This document shows, piece after piece, positions 1-6,621 of a stretch of 15,292 bases of DNA; the stretch's first letter is position 1, and each line of letters begins with the position of its first letter. The stretch is taken from contig CAMWWJ010000041.1 in NCBI GenBank assembly GCA_947177925.1, forward strand, positions 1-15,292. Direction: 5' to 3'. Under the pieces are notes generated by a model. It saw nothing but the letters and a program-made list of their open reading frames with translations. It was not told the origin of the DNA and ran no database searches. A program made the position numbers and the translations under genes. Source of the DNA: an uncultured Lachnospiraceae bacterium. Its GTDB lineage: Bacteria > Bacillota > Clostridia > Lachnospirales > Lachnospiraceae.

Positions 1-1509
1 AATCAGATTACCTTAGAGGAGGACTTTAATCTGCCCGATGTAAAACCGGATATGGATAAAATTATCTTTAAAGAAGGAGACATAAGAATTGACGAGGTAA
101 AGGCAAGCGGAGACCATGTGACGGTAAGAGGCAAGCTCCTTGCCTCCGTTTTGTATGCCTCTACGGATGCCGGTGAGCAGCTGGCAAAAGTGGAGAAGGA
201 AATACCTTTTGAGGAAACTGTATTTTTGGAAGGAGTGGAAAGCGGGGACAATGTGGACTATTCCTACGAAATAGAAGACTTTTCGGTTTCCATGATCAAT
301 TCCAGAAAGGCAAGCATACGCTCTATTATTACGTTAAAAATGAGTATTAGAGAGCTTTATGATGAAGAGGCCGCAACAGAGCTTTACGGCGAAGAGGAAG
401 CGGAGTATCGAAAAAAATATCTGGATCTTGCAGAAATAGCCATATGTAAAAAAGATATCTATCGAATCCGTCAGGAAATTGAATTTCCGGCAGGAATGCC
501 AAACATTGCACAGATCATATGGAATTCCATCCGAATCGGCAATCTGGACTTTAAGGCATTGGACGGAAAAATATCGGTGCAGGGAGAGTTGGAGACATTC
601 TTTCTTTTTGAAGGAGAGGGAGAAGACCGTCCCATTCGTTTTTATGAAACGACCATGCCCTTTAGCGGTGTCATCGAATGCAGCGATTGCAGAGAAAGCA
701 TGATTCCGGATATTACCTGGCAGATTTCCCATAAGGAATTTGAAGTAAGACCTGATTTTGATGGGGAAGAGCGAGTGGTTGCACTGGAAATGGTGTTGGA
801 TTTAAGTATAAAGATGTATGAAGAGGAGCAGGTGGAAATCCTATCGGATGTGTATGGCGTGACGAAGGAAATTACGGCGGTTACTTTACCGGGCAGCTTT
901 AAGAGCCTGTTAGTGAAAAATGAAGGGAAATGCAGGGTGGCTGATAAGCTGAAAATTGCACCCGGCGCGGGAAAAATACTACAGCTTATGCACAGTGAAG
1001 CAGATGCGGTTTTAGATGAGACAAAAATTGTAGAGGACGGACTGGAATTAAATGGCACACTGCTTGTAAACTGCCTGTATATTACGGGTGATGATAAAAT
1101 GCCCTATTATTCCCTTCAGGGAATGCTGCCCTTTTCTTATGTAATGGATGTGAATGACATTGACAATCATTGCACAAGCAATGTTTCCGTTTCTGTGGAA
1201 CAATTAAATGTTACTATGCTGGATAGTGAAGAGCTGGAAGTAAAAGCAGTGGTAAGAGTTCATGCCATTGTATTTTGTGAACATACAGAAGACATGATTA
1301 CAGATATTCAGGTGCAGGAGCTGGATATGAATAAAGTAAAGAACCTACCCAGTATGGCAATTTATGTGGCAGGAAAAGATGACAGCCTTTGGCAGATTGG
1401 AAAAAAATACTATGTTTCGGTAAAGCGGATCAAGGAGCTGAATGGGTTGTCGGGAGATGACCTGAAAGAAGGAGATAAGCTTTTAATCGTGAAGGGAGTA
1501 CAGAAGTAA
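1..1509 (+). CDS. sipL: SipL-like SPOCS/LysM spore coat morphogenesis protein (5' truncated)
   Basis: The frame is open from base 1, so the gene starts upstream; judged by the opening residues (QITLEEDFNLPDVKPDMD), only a short N-terminal piece is missing. About 502 residues are visible. Most of the protein is beta-rich DUF3794/SPOCS-type sequence, with recurring elements such as V.V.GKL..S.LY (codons from about 120) and LELNGTLLVNCLY (about 1040-1080). The last 50 residues (from about 1348) form a LysM domain: IYVAGKDDSLWQIGKKYYVS, then IKELNGL and a terminal KLLIV. SPOCS plus a C-terminal LysM is the architecture of SipL, which in Clostridioides difficile binds SpoIVA and encases the forespore. 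Some clostridia carry several SPOCS proteins, so a paralogue is possible. The gene ends at a hairpin terminator and converges on the next gene. The family call is strong and the exact orthology moderate. Confidence 0.8.
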   Translation, partial: NQITLEEDFNLPDVKPDMDKIIFKEGDIRIDEVKASGDHVTVRGKLLASVLYASTDAGEQLAKVEKEIPFEETVFLEGVESGDNVDYSYEIEDFSVSMINSRKASIRSIITLKMSIRELYDEEAATELYGEEEAEYRKKYLDLAEIAICKKDIYRIRQEIEFPAGMPNIAQIIWNSIRIGNLDFKALDGKISVQGELETFFLFEGEGEDRPIRFYETTMPFSGVIECSDCRESMIPDITWQISHKEFEVRPDFDGEERVVALEMVLDLSIKMYEEEQVEILSDVYGVTKEITAVTLPGSFKSLLVKNEGKCRVADKLKIAPGAGKILQLMHSEADAVLDETKIVEDGLELNGTLLVNCLYITGDDKMPYYSLQGMLPFSYVMDVNDIDNHCTSNVSVSVEQLNVTMLDSEELEVKAVVRVHAIVFCEHTEDMITDIQVQELDMNKVKNLPSMAIYVAGKDDSLWQIGKKYYVSVKRIKELNGLSGDDLKEGDKLLIVKGVQK

Positions 1510-1530
1510 GCCTGCCCAAACATTTAGAAA

Positions 1531-1558
1531 GCCCGGAGAATAAAAAACTTCTCCGGGC
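1531..1558. terminator. Bidirectional intrinsic terminator between convergent genes
   Basis: A perfect 10-bp stem (GCCCGGAGAA with TTCTCCGGGC) closes an 8-base loop, 20 bases after the sipL-like stop and 17 bases before the end of the convergent gene. The 3' side has AATTTATT on the plus strand and TTTCTAAAT on the minus strand, so it can serve both genes, although neither T-tract is long. Confidence 0.8.
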
Positions 1559-1574
1559 AATTTATTGGAATATA

Positions 1575-2186
1575 TTAGTTTGTAGTACCTGTCTCATCAG
1601 ATTTCCATTTGTCAAATTTGGAAATAACTGCATCGTATGTGCGCTGTGAAATATCCGGAAGATTACCGCCCCATTTCTTTGCAGCCTGCTCATAACCTTT
1701 TTTGAATGCTGCAAGCATTTCATCGGCCTTGCTTGGATCTCCGCCTGTTAATGCCTTTGCAAAATCTAAAATACGGTCTGAGGTCTGTTCTACACCCCAA
1801 TAGCCATCTTCGGCAATGTCTGCCTGTGCCTGTGCTCTTGTAGCAGCATCTACTGTAAAGTTGCCACCAGCTAAGAACGACCACATATCATTGGCCTGTC
1901 CATATGCTTTTCCCTGTTTGGTCATAAGCTGTTCTACGAGGCTTTTTAGCTGGGAAGTTCTTGCTTCGGCATCTGCTTTTAATTTGGCAACCGTTGCTGT
2001 ATCCGTCTTGTAGGTTTTCTTTGTTTTGGCAGCAGTATCAGATGCTTTGCTGCTAGGTTCATAAACAACACCTGTGCTATTCTTTGCATCGGAAGTTTCG
2101 GCAGCCTTATCGCTGGTTGTTGCGGGCTGGGTGTTGGTGTAACCTGTATAAGCAGTCTGAGTACTTGTAACTCCGTTTACACTCAT
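1575..2186 (-). CDS. Uncharacterised protein with a C-terminal GGDP...WGG.LPDIS domain (DUF5610-like)
   Basis: The 203-residue protein starts at the ATG at 2186, which has an AGGAGGGTAA ribosome binding site at 2200-2191. The frame extends 16 codons further upstream without another good site. Residues 1-65 are Ser/Thr/Ala/Lys-rich and look disordered, residues 66-90 are helical, and a conserved-looking domain spans about 100-195 (DGYWGVEQTSDRILDFAKAL, ALTGGDPSKADEM, GYEQAAKKWGGNLPDIS). From memory this C-terminal signature recurs in bacterial hypothetical proteins grouped as DUF5610; that assignment needs a profile search. There is no signal peptide or membrane segment. The upstream region carries a sigma-D-type motility promoter, which suggests co-regulation with flagella or chemotaxis. 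The molecular function is not known. Confidence 0.85.
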   Translation of the reverse strand: MSVNGVTSTQTAYTGYTNTQPATTSDKAAETSDAKNSTGVVYEPSSKASDTAAKTKKTYKTDTATVAKLKADAEARTSQLKSLVEQLMTKQGKAYGQANDMWSFLAGGNFTVDAATRAQAQADIAEDGYWGVEQTSDRILDFAKALTGGDPSKADEMLAAFKKGYEQAAKKWGGNLPDISQRTYDAVISKFDKWKSDETGTTN

Positions 2187-2239
2187 ATTGTTACCCTCCT
2201 TGGTTAATAATAATAAACATATTAATAGTTTCAAAACAT

Positions 2240-2267
2240 ATATCGGACAGATGGAAAAAAATGTTTA
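2240..2267 (-). promoter_or_regulatory. Candidate sigma-D (sigma-28) promoter for the gene ending at 1575
   Basis: On the minus strand, TAAA (2267-2264), a 16-base spacer, then TCCGATAT (2247-2240). The Bacillus subtilis sigma-D consensus is TAAA-N15-GCCGATAT, so 11 of 12 core positions match, with the spacer counted one base longer. A start near 2233 would leave an untranslated leader of about 46 bases containing the ribosome binding site. No equally good sigma-A promoter was seen for this gene. Confidence 0.6.
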
Positions 2268-2273
2268 CCCATG

Positions 2274-2302
2274 TTGCATTTTTTTTTGGTATTTATTATA
2301 AT
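2274..2302 (+). promoter_or_regulatory. Sigma-A promoter for ispE and the GntR gene
   Basis: TTGCAT (2274-2279), a 17-base T-rich spacer, and a perfect TATAAT (2297-2302). Transcription would begin near 2309, giving a leader of about 85 bases. The leader holds two copies of AAGTACA (2319-2325 and 2330-2336) spaced one helical turn apart. It sits back to back with the minus-strand sigma-D-like promoter. Confidence 0.7.
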
Positions 2303-2393
2303 AAATTTAATGTATACAAAGTACATGGCAAGTACAATTTAAGACTGTAAGATATCATTTTAATTAAAAAAATAAAAACAAAGGACTGAAAAA

Positions 2394-3260
2394 ATGCAAG
2401 AAATAAAAAGACGGGCATATGGGAAAATTAATCTGGGGCTGGATGTATTAAGGAAGAGGCCGGATGGCTATCATGATGTGAAGATGATCATGCAGATGGT
2501 GTCCGTTTATGATGAATTAACCTTTCGAAAAATACTGGATAAAGAGATTCGGATCGTTACGAATAAGGAAGAGCTGCCTTTTAATGAAGATAATCTGATT
2601 TACAAAGCAGCAAAGCTTATGATGGAACGGTTGAACAGTGAGGAGGGAATTTCCGTTGTATTGAAGAAGAACATTCCCATTGCGGCAGGCATGGCAGGAG
2701 GCAGTACGGATGCGGCAGCAACCCTTTTGGGGCTGAATGAGCTGTTAGAGGGAAATATTCCTATGGAAGAGCTGCTTTCCATGGGTGTAAAGATCGGAGC
2801 GGATGTGCCCTATTGTATTTTGCAGAAAACGGCATTATCGGAAGGGATAGGAGAAGTGCTGACTCCCCTGCCTGCGCCTCCTGCCTGCGGTTTGCTGATT
2901 GGAAAGCCGGATATCCATGTGTCTACCAAATATGTTTATGAAAACCTGCAGGCGGATACATTAAAAAGCCATCCGGATATTGACGGCATGAGGCAGGCGA
3001 TTGAAGAACAGGATTTGGAAGGGATTACGAGCCGTATGGAGAATGTGCTGGAAACTGTAACCATTCAGAAATATCCTGTTATCGGGGAAATAAAAGAGGC
3101 CATGTTGAAGGCAGGAGCAATCAATGCGCATATGAGTGGAAGCGGGCCTACAGTCTTTGGCGTGTTTGCTTCCAGGGAAAGAGCAGAGAAGGCAAAGGAA
3201 GAGCTTGCCAAAAGCGGACTGGTGAAGGAGCTGTTCGTGGCAGAATTTGTGAACCTTTAA
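2394..3260 (+). CDS. ispE: 4-diphosphocytidyl-2-C-methyl-D-erythritol kinase
   Basis: IspE is a cytosolic GHMP-family kinase that uses ATP to phosphorylate the 2-hydroxyl of CDP-methylerythritol in the MEP route to isoprenoid precursors. At 288 residues the length is normal. The N-terminal motif AYGKINLGLDVLRKRPDGYH has the conserved Lys at residue 11. The ATP-binding glycine-rich loop PIAAGMAGGSTDAAA spans 95-109. The catalytic Asp is in GADVPYC at residue 137, and the third GHMP motif MSGSGPTVFG is at 247-256. The start follows an AAGGACT ribosome binding site. It is followed after 35 bases by a GntR-family gene, probably co-transcribed. The minus-strand frame opposite residues 70-130 is a shadow. 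Confidence 0.96.
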   Translation: MQEIKRRAYGKINLGLDVLRKRPDGYHDVKMIMQMVSVYDELTFRKILDKEIRIVTNKEELPFNEDNLIYKAAKLMMERLNSEEGISVVLKKNIPIAAGMAGGSTDAAATLLGLNELLEGNIPMEELLSMGVKIGADVPYCILQKTALSEGIGEVLTPLPAPPACGLLIGKPDIHVSTKYVYENLQADTLKSHPDIDGMRQAIEEQDLEGITSRMENVLETVTIQKYPVIGEIKEAMLKAGAINAHMSGSGPTVFGVFASRERAEKAKEELAKSGLVKELFVAEFVNL

Positions 3261-3295
3261 TTATAGAAAGGCTGCTGGTGTAAGGGAGGTATATT

Positions 3296-3970
3296 ATGAA
3301 GGATATGCTGCAGGAAAATATGGATGAATATCTGCCCCTTAGAGATGTGGTTTTCAAGACCTTGCGGCAGGGGATCTTAACGGGGGAGTTAAAGCCCGGG
3401 GAACGATTAATGGAGATTCATCTGGCTAACCGTTTGGGAGTCAGCAGGACGCCTATCAGAGAGGCAATCAGGAAGCTGGAGCTGGAAGGGCTTGTGATTA
3501 TGATTCCGAGACGGGGAGCGGAAGTGGCGCAGATTACTGAGAAGAATCTTCAGGATGTGCTGGAGGTGAGGCGGGAACTGGATGCTTTTGCGGCAAAGCT
3601 TGCCTGTCAGAGAATGAATGAAGAGCAGATGAACCAATTAAAAGAAGCGGCGGAAGCTTTTGAAAAGGCGATTGAAACGAAAGATGCTACGGTGATTGCC
3701 AAGGCGGATGTGGCATTTCATGATATTATTTTAAAGTCTACTGAAAACGACAGGCTGATCCAACTGGTAAATAATCTGGCCGAGCAGGTATATCGATATC
3801 GGTTTGAGTATGTAAAAGACAAAACATCTCATAACAGGCTTATTGAAGAGCACAGGAATATTTATGAGAGCATTGTGAACAGGGACGAAGCGGCTGCCGC
3901 CATGGCAGTGGGAGCACATGTGGACAATCAGGAGAAATCCATAAGAGAACAACTGCGCGCCATGAAATAA
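3296..3970 (+). CDS. GntR-family transcriptional regulator, FadR/FCD subfamily
   Basis: The 224-residue DNA-binding regulator has an N-terminal winged helix-turn-helix (residues about 13-80; recognition region LANRLGVSRTPIREAIRKLE) and a C-terminal all-helical FCD ligand-binding domain (about 85-220). The usual FCD metal-ligand pattern is present: Asp138, His142 (DVAFHD), His186 (EEHRNI) and His208 (GAHVDN). A metal-bound carboxylate effector is therefore likely, but its identity cannot be read from sequence. The start has GGGAGG at a good distance. The gene lies 35 bases behind ispE and looks like the second gene of that unit. A hairpin-forming AT-rich dyad (3962-3993) overlaps its stop codon. 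No adjacent catabolic gene suggests a target. Confidence 0.92.
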   Translation: MKDMLQENMDEYLPLRDVVFKTLRQGILTGELKPGERLMEIHLANRLGVSRTPIREAIRKLELEGLVIMIPRRGAEVAQITEKNLQDVLEVRRELDAFAAKLACQRMNEEQMNQLKEAAEAFEKAIETKDATVIAKADVAFHDIILKSTENDRLIQLVNNLAEQVYRYRFEYVKDKTSHNRLIEEHRNIYESIVNRDEAAAAMAVGAHVDNQEKSIREQLRAMK

Positions 3971-4055
3971 ATGGCGGTCATTTATTATTTCATTGTATAA
4001 AATATAGGAAAATGGGAATAGCTCTTCTAAACAATCAATTAGGAGAGATGTTATC

Positions 4056-4397
4056 ATGAGAAGAAAAGCATATTTAGAATTATTCTGTTATGGAGCTATG
4101 AGCGGCCTTATGGCGCTGTTGTTCGTATTTGGCGTCATGTATCCGGACTATATATATACCGGAGAAAGTTATCGTGTGATAACGGTGGAGGGCTTAAGCG
4201 AAGAGGACCTGCAGAAACCGGTTTATGAGCTGGATAGAAGCAAAATCAAGATATCAGGTAAAATCTATGAAAGTATTTTAAAGCTGTTAGAGGATAGGGA
4301 AAATGACAAAAGAGGTATTAGTGTCCGTGATGGGGACACAGAATCAGAATGGAGAGTCGGACAGGACGGAAACCATTACGGTGGGAAATTATTATAA
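4056..4397 (+). CDS. Small single-pass membrane protein of unknown function, overlapping the next gene
   Basis: The start has a clear AGGAGAG site eight bases upstream. The product has 113 residues: a positively charged N terminus (MRRK), one hydrophobic segment at about 8-30 (FCYGAMSGLMALLFVFGVMY), then a polar extracytoplasmic part. I do not recognise the family. The last 32 codons (4303-4397) overlap the DUF1934 gene in a different frame, an unusually long overlap. The C-terminal 30 residues (RGISVRDGDTESEW and onward) look like out-of-frame reading of the next gene rather than a conserved tail, so either a stop codon near 4300 has been lost or a small indel is present. The first 80 residues are well supported by the ribosome binding site and the hydrophobic anchor. 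Confidence 0.65.
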   Translation: MRRKAYLELFCYGAMSGLMALLFVFGVMYPDYIYTGESYRVITVEGLSEEDLQKPVYELDRSKIKISGKIYESILKLLEDRENDKRGISVRDGDTESEWRVGQDGNHYGGKLL

Positions 4398-4746
4398 GAA
4401 GGATGACAACCATTATCTGTTTTATGAAGAAATGGTGGAAGGTTTTTTGGAACCTGTAAAGAACAGGGTAAAATTCTCCCAGGGACAATTAAGTGTTCAA
4501 AAGAATGGGGTAATTACCTCTAATATGATATTTGAGGAGAAAAAAAAGAATCTTTCCAATTATGTAACTCCTTATGGCAGCATTATGGTGGGCATTGATG
4601 CGAAGAAGGTGGAGCTTAAGGAGGAGGAACAACAGATAAAGGTGCAGGTGGAGTATGCCATGGAGATAAACTATGAACATTTGGCAGACTGCAGCCTGAC
4701 GATAGATATAAAAGAAAAAAGAGAAGGAATATCCTTCTCTCTCTAA
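4303..4746 (+). CDS. DUF1934 family (YwiB-like) beta-barrel protein
   Basis: The 147-residue cytosolic protein begins MTKEVLVSVMGTQ, continues with HYLFYEEMVEG and NRVKFSQGQLSV, and then LSNYVTPYGSIMVGIDAKKV, followed by V.YAMEINYEHLADCSLTIDI. This matches the DUF1934/YwiB family, a small lipocalin-like barrel found across Firmicutes with no established function. Length and N terminus are normal, so the gene is intact. Its ribosome binding site AGAGGA (4289-4294) and start lie inside the preceding membrane-protein gene, so translation is probably coupled. Its last codons encode the hairpin that acts as terminator for the convergent minus-strand gene. Confidence 0.85.
   Translation: MTKEVLVSVMGTQNQNGESDRTETITVGNYYKKDDNHYLFYEEMVEGFLEPVKNRVKFSQGQLSVQKNGVITSNMIFEEKKKNLSNYVTPYGSIMVGIDAKKVELKEEEQQIKVQVEYAMEINYEHLADCSLTIDIKEKREGISFSL
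4711..4739 (-). terminator. Intrinsic terminator of the 4752-5231 gene, inside the DUF1934 coding end
   Basis: GAGAAGGA (4721-4728), a three-base loop, and TCCTTCTC (4732-4739) form an 8-bp perfect stem. Read on the minus strand it is followed at once by TTTTTTCTTT (4720-4711), a proper T-tract. It ends the minus-strand transcript within the last 12 codons of the plus-strand gene. Confidence 0.75.
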
Positions 4747-4751
4747 AATCA

Positions 4752-5231
4752 TTATTTGACTGGTTTTGCACCGGCCTTTTCCTGAGCGGCTTCTAAGGCT
4801 CTCTTGAAAAGGCTCTTTTTCTTTTGCTCTACAGGAGCATTGCCGCCACGGAAGCCCTTTACATCCATGATGTAGATTCCGCTTACGACTGCCTTTACTT
4901 CTTTTTTTACAGGAACCTTATCAAAAATCTTTTCATCACATACAAGTGACATGATTTGAGGACCAACCTTTGCTTTTACAATGGGAAGCTTGGAGCCCCT
5001 GAAAAACTTCGGGGTCTGATCGATGACTACCTGGGGCAGCCCGGAATCCTTTATCTTCATCCGCTTTTTATCGATAATCAGCATGGAAACCGTCTGTTTG
5101 TTGGCTGCCATCTGTTCTTCCTGTTCAGCCTGTCTTTTTTGTGCCTTTTTTCCTAAAAAGTATAGTACTGCGATTCCAGCGATAAGAATCACGGAAATAA
5201 CAATCAGCACTATCAGTACTGTATGATTCAT
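4752..5231 (-). CDS. Membrane-anchored hypothetical protein with basic C-terminal tail
   Basis: The ATG at 5231 is preceded by GGAGGT, so the product is 159 residues; the frame stays open far upstream but that extension has no start signal and covers a promoter. Residues 3-26 form one membrane helix (VLIVLIVISVILIAGIAVLY) followed by a charged linker (KKAQKRQAEQEEQ). A soluble part of about 100 residues (QTVSMLIIDKKRMKIKDSGL, VIDQTPKFFRGSKLPIVKAK) ends in a Lys/Ala-rich tail (KKKSLFKRALEAAQEKAG). It has its own good promoter and its own terminator, so it is a single-gene unit. I do not recognise a named family; the layout (short helix, cytoplasmic beta-rich part) is common in Lachnospiraceae hypothetical proteins. 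Confidence 0.8.
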   Translation of the reverse strand: MNHTVLIVLIVISVILIAGIAVLYFLGKKAQKRQAEQEEQMAANKQTVSMLIIDKKRMKIKDSGLPQVVIDQTPKFFRGSKLPIVKAKVGPQIMSLVCDEKIFDKVPVKKEVKAVVSGIYIMDVKGFRGGNAPVEQKKKSLFKRALEAAQEKAGAKPVK

Positions 5232-5241
5232 ATACACCTCC

Positions 5242-5291
5242 AAAACAATGATATAGTAATAGATAAGCAACAAATATTGTATCATTGTTTT
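5242..5291. repeat. Perfect 12-bp inverted repeat around the promoter of the 4752-5231 gene
   Basis: AAAACAATGATA (5242-5253) and TATCATTGTTTT (5280-5291) are exact reverse complements, 26 bases apart. The right arm lies over the -10 element and spacer of the minus-strand promoter; the left arm abuts the ribosome binding site. Only the left arm is transcribed from that promoter, so a protein-binding operator is more likely than an RNA hairpin. Confidence 0.5.
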
Positions 5292-5304
5292 TTGGAAAGT
5301 GCAA
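5276..5304 (-). promoter_or_regulatory. Sigma-A promoter for the 4752-5231 gene
   Basis: On the minus strand, TTGCAC (5304-5299), a 17-base spacer, and TACAAT (5281-5276). Transcription would start near 5269, about 38 bases before the ATG. Confidence 0.65.
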
Positions 5305-5363
5305 GAAAAGCTGTGTAATATTTGTGAACTTCCAAGAAAGAGCTTTCTATTAAAATATAAGTA

Positions 5364-5372
5364 TGTTATAAT
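5364..5372 (+). promoter_or_regulatory. Extended -10 promoter for the foldase/NlpC operon
   Basis: TGTTATAAT contains the TGn extension directly before a perfect TATAAT (5367-5372). The -35 region (5344-5349, TTTCTA) is weak, as is usual for extended -10 promoters. Transcription would begin near 5379, about 36 bases before the ATG at 5415. Confidence 0.5.
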
Positions 5373-5414
5373 TCTAACCAGTGAGGGAATTTTTAAGAAT
5401 TGAAGGAGAACATT

Positions 5415-6611
5415 ATGAAGAAAAAAATATGGATGATATTTGCAATTGTTACGACTTTGCTGGTAGCAGGCTGTGGCAAAAAGGACGAGCAAAGCGGCAG
5501 TGACAGCATAAATCCGGATGATTATGTGAAGCTTGGAAATCTGGAGCAGCTTGAAGCCACTGTTGAAGTGGAGGGTGCCGTTACTGAAGAACAGATTGAA
5601 CAGCAAATATCCAGCGAATTGAATTACTATGTAGAAATGGCTAATTTGTATGAATACGAGGAAATACCTGATAAAACCGTAGTAGAAGATGGAGACGTGG
5701 TAAATATTGATTATGAAGGAAAGGAAGGCGATACTGCTTTTGAAGGCGGTACTGCAGAGGGAGCCTATCTGACAATCGGTTCCGGTTCCTTTATTGAAGG
5801 CTTTGAAGCCGGGCTTGTGGGACATAGTGTTGGAGAGGAAGTGGATTTGAATCTGACCTTTCCGGAAAATTATAAGTCTGAAGCGATGGCAGGAAAGGCT
5901 GTGGTATTCCACGTAAAGATCAACAGCATCCATGATGCGGAAAAGAAATTCGTGCCGGAGTTTAATGATGAATTCATAAAAAAACTGAACTTTGGTTTTT
6001 CAACTATGGAAGAATACAGGGCTGATGTAAAAACATATATGGAGCAGCAGAATGCTACCAAGAAGGAAACTGCCATCAGCGATGCAATCTGGGATGTAGT
6101 GTATGAGGCATGTGAAGTCAGTGAACCGCCAAAAGAAATGGTGGATGAGGTAAAGGAACGGGTTTATAAAAACGCAGAGGATTATGCAGCCCAGGCAGGA
6201 GTGGAGTTTTCAGAGTTTGTCAATACAAACATGAACATGACGGAAGAGGAATTTGAAGCGGAGGCAGAATCTGTATCCGTAGAATCAGCCAAAGCAAAGC
6301 TGGTTATGAGAGCGATTGCAAAGCAGCAGAAAATCGAAATCAGCCAAAAGCAGATTACAGAGTCGGCAGAATCTGAATATGCCCAGTACGGTTATGAAAA
6401 TGCAGAGGCTTATTTAGAGGCAGTAGGCGGAGAAACTGTATACAAGGATTATTTATTGTCCCAAAAGGTAGATGAATACTTAAAGACAATCATAACAGTT
6501 CATGAGGTAGAGAAACAGGAGGAGGCTCCTGCGGAAGACACAGTAAGCGGAAACAGTGCGGACGGGGATGGAGAATCTCAGGAAGCGGTAAGTGAAAACA
6601 CAGCAGAGTAA
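5415..6611 (+). CDS. Exported FKBP-type peptidyl-prolyl isomerase lipoprotein, trigger-factor-like
   Basis: The ATG at 5415 has AAGGAGAA directly upstream; an in-frame TTG at 5400 would bury that site, so I chose the ATG. The 398-residue product has a lipoprotein signal with lipobox LVAGC (Cys20) and a Ser/Asp-rich linker. An FKBP domain spans about 88-172 (VEDGDVVNIDYEGK, FIEGFEAGLVGHSVGEEVDL, LTFPENY). A trigger-factor C-terminal domain spans about 178-365 (FNDEFIKKLNFGFSTMEEYR). The ribosome-binding N domain of trigger factor is absent, replaced by the signal and linker. The acidic C-terminal tail (370-398) is low complexity. It probably works outside the membrane as a PrsA-like foldase. 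A peptidoglycan hydrolase gene follows after 10 bases and may be its client. The domain call is strong; the client is inference. Confidence 0.9.
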   Translation: MKKKIWMIFAIVTTLLVAGCGKKDEQSGSDSINPDDYVKLGNLEQLEATVEVEGAVTEEQIEQQISSELNYYVEMANLYEYEEIPDKTVVEDGDVVNIDYEGKEGDTAFEGGTAEGAYLTIGSGSFIEGFEAGLVGHSVGEEVDLNLTFPENYKSEAMAGKAVVFHVKINSIHDAEKKFVPEFNDEFIKKLNFGFSTMEEYRADVKTYMEQQNATKKETAISDAIWDVVYEACEVSEPPKEMVDEVKERVYKNAEDYAAQAGVEFSEFVNTNMNMTEEEFEAEAESVSVESAKAKLVMRAIAKQQKIEISQKQITESAESEYAQYGYENAEAYLEAVGGETVYKDYLLSQKVDEYLKTIITVHEVEKQEEAPAEDTVSGNSADGDGESQEAVSENTAE

Positions 6612-6621
6612 AGGAATGTGA

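Noticed and set aside
3962..3993. AT-rich inverted repeat over the GntR stop codon as a terminator
   Set aside because: The stem is almost all A/T with a three-base bulge and has no T-tract after it; it could equally be an operator, so it is not called as a feature.
5232..5933. Minus-strand open frame continuing upstream of the 159-residue membrane protein, adding over 230 residues
   Set aside because: It covers two promoters and the start of the plus-strand foldase gene, has no ribosome binding site, and its composition is unlike coding sequence; the GGAGGT-preceded ATG at 5231 is the real start.
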